From: CAYUFF01 sp964444075
GTDB lineage: Archaea > Aenigmatarchaeota > Aenigmatarchaeia > CG10238-14 > SCSR01
DNA length: 8,816 nt
Reading direction: 5' to 3'
NCBI GenBank assembly: GCA_964444075.1
Contig: CAYUFF010000035.1
Span: 1-8,816, forward strand
Shown here: piece after piece, positions 1 to 5,462 of the stretch
Layout: the number at the start of each line of letters is the position of its first letter
Position numbering within the stretch: the first letter of the stretch is position 1
Notes under the pieces: generated by a model
The model's database searches: none
Told to the model about the DNA's origin: nothing
Seen by the model: only the letters and a program-made list of their open reading frames with translations
Made by a program: the position numbers and the translations under genes

Positions 1-428
1 GGTATAGGACCAAACCACAAGTAATAGCCAGCGACACAAAGAGGAAGTGGTGAAAGAGCGAGGAAAGGATCGAGAGTATAAACTGTAAGTGTACCCCAAC
101 CTATTATACCGAGAGGTACTGCCCACCACCAGTTTCCACCAAGAGCAGAAAAAATCGCCGCAATCATCAGTATTTCACCAAGGGTTGTGAACAAACTTCT
201 CCTTCTAAACATCGCTCTCAAAAGCATTAGTTTCTCTGCATCTTGGATAGGAATTTTTTTAAAAGCGCCTTTTGCTTTGCCTTTAGAAAGCAGAGTGGTG
301 AGAGGAAGGAGCGATGTCATTAGCAAAAAGTTTCCTGTATTCTTTCCAAGGTCTTTCATCTGTTTTGGAATTTTCTCTTTAATAGCAGAAAAGGCTCCTT
401 TAATTCCTTTTTGTGATGTCTCTCTCAT
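1..428 (-). CDS. Hypothetical membrane protein, 3' end outside the window
   Basis: Reading the minus strand from an ATG at 428-426 gives 142 codons without a stop up to the window edge, so the C-terminus is missing. The first ~55 residues are basic and lysine-rich (MRETSQKGIKGAFSAIKEKI...). From about residue 80 the protein becomes hydrophobic, with two likely membrane segments: one around LGEILMIAAIFSAL and the tryptophan-rich stretch after it, and one around PFLALSPLPLCVAGYYLWFG. The frame upstream of this ATG stays open to a TAA near 515 but has no other ATG, GTG or TTG, so this start is the best choice; there is no clear Shine-Dalgarno. Twelve of thirteen lysines are AAA, whereas the neighbouring genes use AAG much more, which may mean a different origin or weak selection. 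I do not recognise the family. The plus-strand open frame over the same bases is an antisense shadow. Confidence 0.6.
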   Translation of the reverse strand, partial: MRETSQKGIKGAFSAIKEKIPKQMKDLGKNTGNFLLMTSLLPLTTLLSKGKAKGAFKKIPIQDAEKLMLLRAMFRRRSLFTTLGEILMIAAIFSALGGNWWWAVPLGIIGWGTLTVYTLDPFLALSPLPLCVAGYYLWFGPI

Positions 429-469
429 TCTTTCTATTCCAAAATTTAATATCCTAGAAATTAAAGCTT

Positions 470-544
470 TGTCGCCCCGCCCCGTCCTTCCGCTCTCATC
501 GCTACCCCTTTGAGCTTAGCTCCAGGGAGGCTTTTGGGCGGGGC
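470..544 (-). ncRNA. Candidate structured RNA with GC-rich closing stem (H/ACA-like?)
   Basis: GCCCCGCCC at 474-482 is the exact reverse complement of GGGCGGGGC at 536-544, giving a 9-bp all-GC stem closing 53 nt in AT-rich surroundings. Read on the minus strand, the inner part can form a second hairpin (GAGC-TAA-GCTC at 522-512, flanked by CCCT and AGGG), and the stem is followed after one base by ACA (472-470). A TATA-like element at 574-561 would place the transcription start near 544, the first base of the stem. Archaeal H/ACA guide RNAs have a GC-rich lower stem followed by an ACA box; that identity is inference only, since no kink-turn or target pairing was verified. It could instead be a 5' leader structure of the 428-1 gene or, less likely, a terminator on the plus strand. 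Confidence 0.3.
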
Positions 545-560
545 AGAATATTTTTCGAAA

Positions 561-574
561 CTATAAAAATATTT
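561..574 (-). promoter_or_regulatory. TATA-like box for the minus-strand transcript
   Basis: On the minus strand this reads AAATATTTTTATAG, about 25 bp upstream of the start of the GC-rich element at 544. It could drive that element and the membrane protein gene behind it. The same bases read TATAAAAATA on the plus strand, so either direction is possible. Confidence 0.35.
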
Positions 575-643
575 AGATTAATACTGAAGAACGAAGAACA
601 AAAAAACTCGTATAGTAGTTTTGGATCTTTTGTCGAAGTTTTT

Positions 644-659
644 TGTTAGACGTCTAACA
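644..659. repeat. Perfect 16-bp palindrome, operator-like
   Basis: TGTTAGACGTCTAACA is its own reverse complement over all 16 bases. It is preceded by a run of six T on the plus strand (TTTTTTG) and followed by another (ATTTTTTC). A dimeric regulator binding site is the simplest reading. A terminator hairpin is less likely because the palindrome has no loop bases, although the trailing T-run alone could terminate archaeal transcription. Confidence 0.5.
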
Positions 660-750
660 TTTTTTCAACGAAACGTGAAGAGTGCGAGCAGTAAAAACTA
701 ACAACAAACCGGTAAACCAATTCTCAGATACAACTCTAAGCCCACAGGCA

Positions 751-759
751 TTTATAATT
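751..759 (+). promoter_or_regulatory. TATA box upstream of the KaiC-like gene
   Basis: TTTATAATT fits the archaeal TATA consensus. Start of transcription would be expected near 778-782, a few bases ahead of the small ORF at 785 and about 110 nt ahead of the KaiC-like ATG. A weaker AT-rich site near 860-870 could give a leaderless KaiC transcript instead. Confidence 0.4.
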
Positions 760-784
760 TTGGTTATTATTTCTTGAGAGATCG

Positions 785-871
785 ATGAAAATTAATTTTC
801 TACTAGCCGAATTCTCTCTACGTACAGACATGAGTATGGTTGTGTCTCTTTATGGAAAATTTTTTGTTTAA
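785..871 (+). CDS. Possible 28-residue leader peptide or small protein
   Basis: ATG at 785 opens 28 codons ending in TAA at 869-871: MKINFLLAEFSLRTDMSMVV then SLYGKFFV. It begins about 5 nt after the start of transcription predicted from the TATA box at 751-759 and ends 20 nt before the KaiC-like ATG at 892. It might be a leaderless small ORF or a leader controlling the downstream gene. There is no Shine-Dalgarno, no recognised family and no independent coding signal, so it may be chance. Its first codons lie in the 14-bp palindrome at 787-800. Confidence 0.15.
   Translation: MKINFLLAEFSLRTDMSMVVSLYGKFFV
787..800. repeat. 14-bp palindrome within a longer hairpin
   Basis: GAAAATTAATTTTC is a perfect palindrome. 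It lies inside a wider inverted arrangement, GAGAGA at 776-781 and TCTCTC at 813-818. It sits just after the predicted start of transcription, where a repressor site or a 5' UTR hairpin would act. AT-rich palindromes of this length also arise by chance. Confidence 0.3.
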
Positions 872-891
872 GAAAGACTCAAAGATTATTC

Positions 892-1632
892 ATGCAAAGG
901 GTTAAAACAGGAATACCGGGTTTCGATAAGATACTCAACGGCGGAATACCCGCGAGAAATGTTGTGTTGCTGGCAGGAGGTCCCGGAACTGGGAAGTCGA
1001 TATTTGCCCAACAATATCTTTACAACGGCTTAGAAAACGGGGAACCCGGAGTTTTAGTCCTGCTGGAGGAGCATCCTGTGCAAGTGAGGATTTCCATGCA
1101 GCAGTTTGGCTGGGACATTAACAAGTATGAAAGAGAAGGTTTGTTGGCGCTCATCGACGCCTTTACTGCCGGAATAGGGGAGGCTGCCAAGAAAGAAAAA
1201 TACGTTGTCAGAGACCCTCAGGATTTTCAATCGCTGATAGACGTTTTGAGGGAAGCCATCAAGGACGTTAGCGCGAAAAGGGCTGTGATAGATTCCGTTA
1301 CCACGCTATACATAACCAAGCCTTCCATGGCAAGGGGAATAGTTCTACAGCTAAAGAAGGTTCTCTCCGGAATGGGTTGCACCTCGATGTTAGTTTCTCA
1401 GGTCAGCGTTACTGAGCGAGGATTCGGAGGTCCCGGCGTAGAGCATGCTGCCGACGGAATAGTAAGGCTCGACCTCAACGAAATTAGAGGAGAGCTTAAG
1501 AGGAGTGTAATAGTGTGGAAGATGCGTGGAACTTCTCATTCTATGAGAAGACATCCCTTTGAAATTACCGACAAGGGTGTCGTTATCCATCCGGAAAAGG
1601 TTGTGAAACTTCCTCGCACGTCGGATTGGTAG
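892..1632 (+). CDS. Single-domain KaiC-like ATPase (RecA superfamily)
   Basis: A 246-residue protein of the KaiC/RadA-like P-loop ATPase family common in archaea. It opens with the family signature TGIPGFDKILNGGIP (residues 7-21), followed by Walker A GGPGTGKS (29-36), a Glu pair after a beta strand at 59-60 that matches the catalytic glutamates, Walker B RAVIDS (130-135, Asp134), and the late KMRGTSHSMRRHPFEIT segment (210-226) typical of the KaiC fold. It has one KaiC domain, whereas cyanobacterial clock KaiC has two, so a circadian role is not implied. Family members are usually soluble oligomeric ATPases, some linked to signalling or archaellum assembly; no partner gene is adjacent, so the role is open. 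The ATG at 892 is chosen because it gives the normal short N-terminus; there is no Shine-Dalgarno. It converges on the gene at 1719-2474. Confidence 0.9.
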   Translation: MQRVKTGIPGFDKILNGGIPARNVVLLAGGPGTGKSIFAQQYLYNGLENGEPGVLVLLEEHPVQVRISMQQFGWDINKYEREGLLALIDAFTAGIGEAAKKEKYVVRDPQDFQSLIDVLREAIKDVSAKRAVIDSVTTLYITKPSMARGIVLQLKKVLSGMGCTSMLVSQVSVTERGFGGPGVEHAADGIVRLDLNEIRGELKRSVIVWKMRGTSHSMRRHPFEITDKGVVIHPEKVVKLPRTSDW

Positions 1633-1769
1633 GAAAAGTTTTCACGACAGGCATACCCCTGGCTAACGAGAGTTTGTCTGGAGGAGCTCCCGTGAGTGAA
1701 CAGGCCTGCTGGAAGGTCCTAGAAGACCTGGCTACGAGACAAATCGATGTTACGCGCATGGTCCCTTAG
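1626..1769 (+). pseudogene. Possible remnant of a second KaiC-like N-terminus
   Basis: In the frame that begins with TTG at 1626, overlapping the end of the KaiC-like gene, 47 codons stay open to TAG at 1767-1769. It contains TGIPLANESLSGGAP, which lines up without gaps with TGIPGFDKILNGGIP of the gene just upstream (T, G, I, P, L, G, G, P shared). No Walker A follows, there is no ATG until the last few codons, and the end overlaps the antisense 1719-2474 gene. A degraded tandem copy is possible; coincidence is also possible. Confidence 0.2.
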
Positions 1770-2474
1770 TGCGTCTTCCAAGGCTTGGGGATGACGACCT
1801 CCGCTGAGGTCTGCGTGGTATATGGAAGTTCCGTCGATCTCTACTTTCTCGAGTGAAGTAAGTCTCTTTCCCGAAGCGTCCAGAAAACCTATCACTACAT
1901 CTTCACCCAAGTAAACCTCCCTTAGGTTGCTGTCGCCTAAGTAAAGGTAGTTGATCGAGCCTTCCTCGACCCAGAGCTTTTTTCCGTAGAACTTCAGGCT
2001 GTTTATGGTCTTGAAAGGGTTGAGCGGGTTTTCGAGGCGGAGTTCCCGTGAGCGAATCTCCGCCACCCCCTCGATACCGGTGCTGTACAGCTCTGCTGTC
2101 CAACCTTCCCCCTCGAAGTACAAACATTTGTGGAAAGAGCCGATGGAAGAAAAGATCCCATCCTTCTTCCTCTCTACATCGACCTCTAACTCGGTGATCC
2201 TCGACCCCTCGACCTTTATTTCCTTCGTCGGGAGTTCCGCTTCGATTTCTGCACGAACGTGGAAGAAAGAGTCTTGGATGTACACCCCTTTCGGAGAGAT
2301 TCCGGTGGCGTCCAAGTACATACCTTCACACTCGTGGAGTTCTAACACCTCTCCTCCGCAGCCCGAGACGTCGAACTTTCCCACTCCCCTCTCTCCCTTC
2401 ACGCGAATATTCATTCCCCCAGAGTAGTCTCTATCTCTCCCGAAAGCCTTGAGGAGTTGTTCTTTCGTGCCCAT
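1719..2474 (-). CDS. Orphan beta-strand-rich protein, possibly a beta-solenoid
   Basis: A 251-residue, acidic, apparently soluble protein with no signal peptide, membrane segment or motif I can assign. After a short helical start (MGTKEQLLKAFGRDRD) it is a succession of short strands and turns rich in Val, Ile, Leu, Glu and Gly, such as GEVLELHECEGMYLDATGI, PTKEIKVEGSRITELEVDVE and NYLYLGDSNLREVYLGEDVV. Spacing of roughly 20 residues suggests stacked coils as in beta-helix or bactofilin-like proteins, but this is inference. Five cysteine-free stretches alternate with a few Cys (C39, C49, C117 approximately), without a metal-binding pattern. The ATG at 2474 is supported by a TATA box about 26 bp ahead, implying a leaderless message. 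The gene is divergent from leuS and convergent with the KaiC-like gene, 86 bp apart. I do not recognise the family. Confidence 0.75.
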   Translation of the reverse strand: MGTKEQLLKAFGRDRDYSGGMNIRVKGERGVGKFDVSGCGGEVLELHECEGMYLDATGISPKGVYIQDSFFHVRAEIEAELPTKEIKVEGSRITELEVDVERKKDGIFSSIGSFHKCLYFEGEGWTAELYSTGIEGVAEIRSRELRLENPLNPFKTINSLKFYGKKLWVEEGSINYLYLGDSNLREVYLGEDVVIGFLDASGKRLTSLEKVEIDGTSIYHADLSGGRHPQALEDALRDHARNIDLSRSQVF

Positions 2475-2494
2475 GGTATATAATTCAACCGAAA

Positions 2495-2504
2495 CATTTA
2501 AAAA
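2495..2504 (-). promoter_or_regulatory. TATA box of the orphan beta-rich gene
   Basis: On the minus strand this reads TTTTTAAATG, centred about 26 bp before the ATG at 2474. That spacing puts the transcription start at or next to the start codon, and no Shine-Dalgarno is present, so the message is probably leaderless. Confidence 0.55.
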
Positions 2505-2660
2505 TTTTTCGCTATTTTTCGGTGGTTACAAAAATTGTGCGCGAAAGCATAGCCGTGTTTTTTCAACCCTCAAAAATCGTTAGCCCTACGGAGCTGCGTC
2601 CCAAACTCCTTTAGCCTTTCCTCATTTTTTACACGTCCTCAGAAGCCCGAAGATCGGAAG

Positions 2661-2677
2661 ATAAAAACTATTAAAAC
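2661..2677 (+). promoter_or_regulatory. TATA box of leuS
   Basis: ATAAAAACTATTAAAAC lies 23-39 bp ahead of the leuS ATG at 2700. Using the TTAAAA part as the box predicts a start of transcription at or near the ATG, and no Shine-Dalgarno is seen, consistent with a leaderless message. Confidence 0.5.
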
Positions 2678-2699
2678 GTCCCGCGCGAAAAGAAAATTT

Positions 2700-5414
2700 A
2701 TGGACATTCCCTTCCGCGAAATAGAGAGGAAATGGCAGGCAGCTTGGGAGGAAGCTGGCGTTTTCGAGGCAAATCCCGACGAGAGGGAGAAGTTCTTCTT
2801 GACGATTCCTTATCCTTATACTTCTGGTGCCTCCCACGTCGGCCACGGAAGGACTTACACCCTCGGAGACATCACGGCAAGGTACAAAAGGTTGAGGGGC
2901 TTCAACGTTTTATGGCCGATAGCCTGGCACATTACTGGAACCCCTGTCCTCGCGATAGCCAAGAGAATCGAATCTGGAGATGAGAGCGTGATCCAAGATC
3001 ATCTTGCGTACGTCAGCCTGCACAACTCCGAGAGAGCCGAGGAGATCGTGAAAACCTTCGTAAACCCGGAGAACATCGCAAACTACTACGCCAGCGTGTG
3101 GAGCAAGGATTTAAAGGAGTTGGGATGTTCGATAGACTGGAGGAGGCAGTTTACCACGGGCGATGAAATCTACTGCAAGTTCATAGAATGGCAGTACCAC
3201 CACTTGCAAGAGCTTGGGTACTTGAAGCGAGGCAAGCACCCTGTGTTCTTCTGCCCCTCCTGCAACAACCCAGTAACTACCGACGATGTGAAGGGTGGTG
3301 ATGAAATGGAGATGAGCATCGCGGAGTTCGCGCTCATCAAGGAAAAGTTCAAGGACGGATTTCTAGTTGCCGCAACGCTCAGGCCAGAGACGGTCTTCGG
3401 CGTTACCAACGTTTGGGTGAACCCTTCAGCGACTTACGTTAAGGCGAAGGTCGATGGTGAGGTATGGTACGTCAGCAAGGAATGCGCGGAAAAGCTCAGG
3501 CACCAGGAGTTTTCTGTCGAGGTTCTGGAGGAGTTCGAAGGCTCGAAGCTCGTCGGCGAGAAGGTTTTCATACCTCTCCTCGAAAAGGAAGTTTTCGTCC
3601 TTCCCGCAAGCTTCGTCGACCCGAACGTCGCTACAGGAGTGGTAAATTCTGTTCCAGCTCATGCGCCTTATGATTACATCGCTCTGGAGGATTTGAAGAA
3701 GGATGAGAACCTTCCACCAGAGCTCAAAAAAATAGCGGAAGAGATAAAGCCGATAACGCTTTTCGAGACCCCTGGTTTTTCGGAGTTTCCGGCGAAGGAA
3801 ATCTGCGAAAAGCTAGGAATAGAATCCCAGCGCGATACCGAAAAGCTGGAGAAGGCTACCCAAAAGCTTTACGCGAAGGAATTCTACTTCGGGAGAACGA
3901 ACGAGCTTTGCAAGGGTTTTGAATGGTTGAAGGTTAGCGAAGCCAAACAACTCGTTTTCGAAGAGTTGACGAGCAGGGAATTAGCGACGAGGATGTACGA
4001 GAACGCGAGCAAGGATTTTGAAGGAAGACCCGTGAAAACCATAAGGTGCAGGTGTGGCGATAGAGTTGTGGTTAAGGTTATCGCCGACCAATGGTTTCTG
4101 GATTATGCCAACGAAGGATGGAAGGAAAGAGCGAGGAAGCTGCTTTCAAGGTTGAAGATAATCCCGGAGGTTTACAGGAAGCAGTTCGAGCACGCCATAG
4201 AGTGGCTTCACGAGTGGGCTTGCACTAGGAGCAGAGGGTTGGGAACGAGGCTTCCCCAAGACAGGAGGTGGATAATAGAGAGCTTGTCCGATAGTACGAT
4301 TTACATGGCATTCTACACAATAGCTCATGTTTTGAAAAACGAGAAGATTTCCCCCGAGCAGCTGAAGAGGGAGTTCTTCGATTACGTTTTCCTTGGAATA
4401 GGGAGCAGCGATGATGTGGAGAGAGTCTGCGGGATAAGCAAAGAACTCGTTGAAAGGATGAGGAAGGAATTCCTCTACTGGTATCCTTTCGACGAGAGGA
4501 GGACTGGTGTAGCGCACATACCCAACCACCTGACTTTCTCGATCTTCCATCATGCCGCAATCTTTCCTGAAGAACTCTGGCCGAAAGCTTTCAGCCTGAA
4601 CGAGATGCTCATCGCCGAGGGAAAGAAGATGTCCAAAAGCTTGGGCAACGTTATTCCCTTGGTCGCAGCTATAAGGAAGCACGGTGCCGATACGGTCAGG
4701 CTATACCTAGCTTCTGCCGCCGAAGAGTCTTCGACCCTCGACTGGAGGGAAAGGGAAATAGAGAACCTGAAAAGAAGGTTGGAAAGGTTCTTCATGCTCT
4801 GCGAAAGGGTTCTTGAGAATCAGAAGGATAGCCCACGTTACGAGGAGTTGGGCTTAACGGATAAATGGCTGGTGGAAAAGTTTTACTCGATCTTGAACGA
4901 GGCTACCAGCTTTCTTGAAGGAAGGAGGTTCAAGCATTATACCCAAAAGATTTTCTTCGAGATGATGAACGAGCTAGAAAGCTACTTGAGGAGGGGTTTC
5001 CTCAAGGGAGCGAGGTTCGTCCTCGAGCCGTGGACAATAGCTTTATCTCCCGTGATTCCCCACCTCGCCGAAGAAATTTGGCACAGGATGGGAAAAGAAG
5101 GATTTGTATCGCTGCAAAGGTGGCCAGAGGAAAGGCGGGTAGACAAAAAGCTCTTGCAGCTAGGAGATAATTTCAAAAAGTTGCTGGAAGACATCAGACA
5201 CGTGATAAAGCTTGCTGGCAAGAAGGAAAAGCTTTTCCTCTACTTCGCGACCGAAGATGAAATGAAGTTCCTCGAAGAGAACGTCAGTTTTCTGAAAAAG
5301 GAGTTCGGGTTCAAGGAAGTTAACGCGTGGCTGGCCACCGATGAGAGCAGGTACGACCCGCAAAACAAGGCTGCGAAGGCAAAGTTCGGGAAGCCAGGAA
5401 TCTACGTGGAATAA
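2700..5414 (+). CDS. leuS: Leucine--tRNA ligase, archaeal/eukaryotic type
   Basis: Charges tRNA-Leu with leucine in the cytoplasm. The 904-residue protein is slightly shorter than the usual archaeal length of about 930-970 but has all core parts. The class I HIGH motif is HVGH (46-49) in PYPYTSGASHVGHGRTYTLG. A zinc-type CPSC lies at 185-188. The CP1 editing domain has TLRPETVFG (226-234) and VPAHAPYDY (318-326), in which Asp325 matches the conserved editing aspartate. A CRC pair is at 450-452 before DQWFLDY; EWLHEWACTRSRGLGTRLPQ and ESLSDSTIYMAFYTI are characteristic of archaeal and eukaryotic LeuRS; KMSKS is at 643-647. The C-terminal part binds tRNA and ends in FGKPGIYVE. The ATG at 2700 gives the normal N-terminus (IEKKWQ-like IERKWQAAWEEAG). 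The fusion gene at 5463 follows in the same direction and may be cotranscribed. No frameshift or missing key residue was seen. Confidence 0.98.
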   Translation: MDIPFREIERKWQAAWEEAGVFEANPDEREKFFLTIPYPYTSGASHVGHGRTYTLGDITARYKRLRGFNVLWPIAWHITGTPVLAIAKRIESGDESVIQDHLAYVSLHNSERAEEIVKTFVNPENIANYYASVWSKDLKELGCSIDWRRQFTTGDEIYCKFIEWQYHHLQELGYLKRGKHPVFFCPSCNNPVTTDDVKGGDEMEMSIAEFALIKEKFKDGFLVAATLRPETVFGVTNVWVNPSATYVKAKVDGEVWYVSKECAEKLRHQEFSVEVLEEFEGSKLVGEKVFIPLLEKEVFVLPASFVDPNVATGVVNSVPAHAPYDYIALEDLKKDENLPPELKKIAEEIKPITLFETPGFSEFPAKEICEKLGIESQRDTEKLEKATQKLYAKEFYFGRTNELCKGFEWLKVSEAKQLVFEELTSRELATRMYENASKDFEGRPVKTIRCRCGDRVVVKVIADQWFLDYANEGWKERARKLLSRLKIIPEVYRKQFEHAIEWLHEWACTRSRGLGTRLPQDRRWIIESLSDSTIYMAFYTIAHVLKNEKISPEQLKREFFDYVFLGIGSSDDVERVCGISKELVERMRKEFLYWYPFDERRTGVAHIPNHLTFSIFHHAAIFPEELWPKAFSLNEMLIAEGKKMSKSLGNVIPLVAAIRKHGADTVRLYLASAAEESSTLDWREREIENLKRRLERFFMLCERVLENQKDSPRYEELGLTDKWLVEKFYSILNEATSFLEGRRFKHYTQKIFFEMMNELESYLRRGFLKGARFVLEPWTIALSPVIPHLAEEIWHRMGKEGFVSLQRWPEERRVDKKLLQLGDNFKKLLEDIRHVIKLAGKKEKLFLYFATEDEMKFLEENVSFLKKEFGFKEVNAWLATDESRYDPQNKAAKAKFGKPGIYVE

Positions 5415-5449
5415 AAAGTTTAATCGGCTGCAAGTTTTTAATATTCCTC

Positions 5450-5456
5450 AGGAGGT
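5450..5456 (+). promoter_or_regulatory. Strong Shine-Dalgarno ahead of the MEMO/AMMECR1 gene
   Basis: AGGAGGT ends 6 nt before the ATG at 5463 and fixes that start. A TATA-like TTTTTAATA at 5435-5443 is too close to start a message that includes this site, so the gene is probably read from the leuS transcript. Confidence 0.75.
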
Positions 5457-5462
5457 TCCACC

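Larger units (their letters stand above)
429..891. other. Long AT-rich intergenic region with regulatory-looking elements
   Basis: This stretch separates two divergent genes and holds no convincing conserved protein. It contains a GC-rich inverted repeat (474-482 with 536-544), TATA-like sequence on both strands at 561-574, a tandem 7-bp repeat (GAAGAAC twice, 586-599), a perfect 16-bp palindrome at 644-659 with T-runs on both sides, a TATA box at 751-759, a 14-bp palindrome at 787-800 and a 28-codon ORF at 785-871. No tRNA fold was found: there is no T-arm TTC sequence near the GC-rich stem. Confidence 0.7.
2475..2699. other. Divergent promoter region between orphan gene and leuS
   Basis: This 225-bp spacer carries a TATA box for each divergent gene at its edges. 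The middle (about 2527-2632) has no protein-coding frame of note. It includes a small possible hairpin (GGAG at 2590-2593 with CTCC at 2608-2611) and T-runs at about 2559-2564 and 2626-2631. A short RNA there is conceivable but unsupported. Confidence 0.5.

Noticed and set aside
187..513. Plus-strand open frame of 108 codons
   Set aside because: It is antisense to the membrane protein gene at 1-428. The minus-strand frame gives a more natural protein with clear membrane segments, and the plus frame has no start signals.
474..544. tRNA gene suggested by the GC-rich acceptor-like stem
   Set aside because: Length is right but there is no T-arm TTC sequence, no D-arm and no anticodon arm on either strand.
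776..818. C/D box guide RNA suggested by ATCGATGA within GAGAGA/TCTCTC arms
   Set aside because: The distance between arms is too short for the usual two-guide layout, and no proper CTGA D box is present.
2005..2427. Plus-strand open frame of 140 codons, Ser/Pro-rich
   Set aside because: Shadow of the 1719-2474 minus-strand gene; its serine- and proline-rich composition is what the reverse of a Glu/Gly-rich gene gives.
4146..4682. Minus-strand open frame of 178 codons
   Set aside because: Lies wholly inside leuS, whose frame here contains conserved LeuRS segments including KMSKS.
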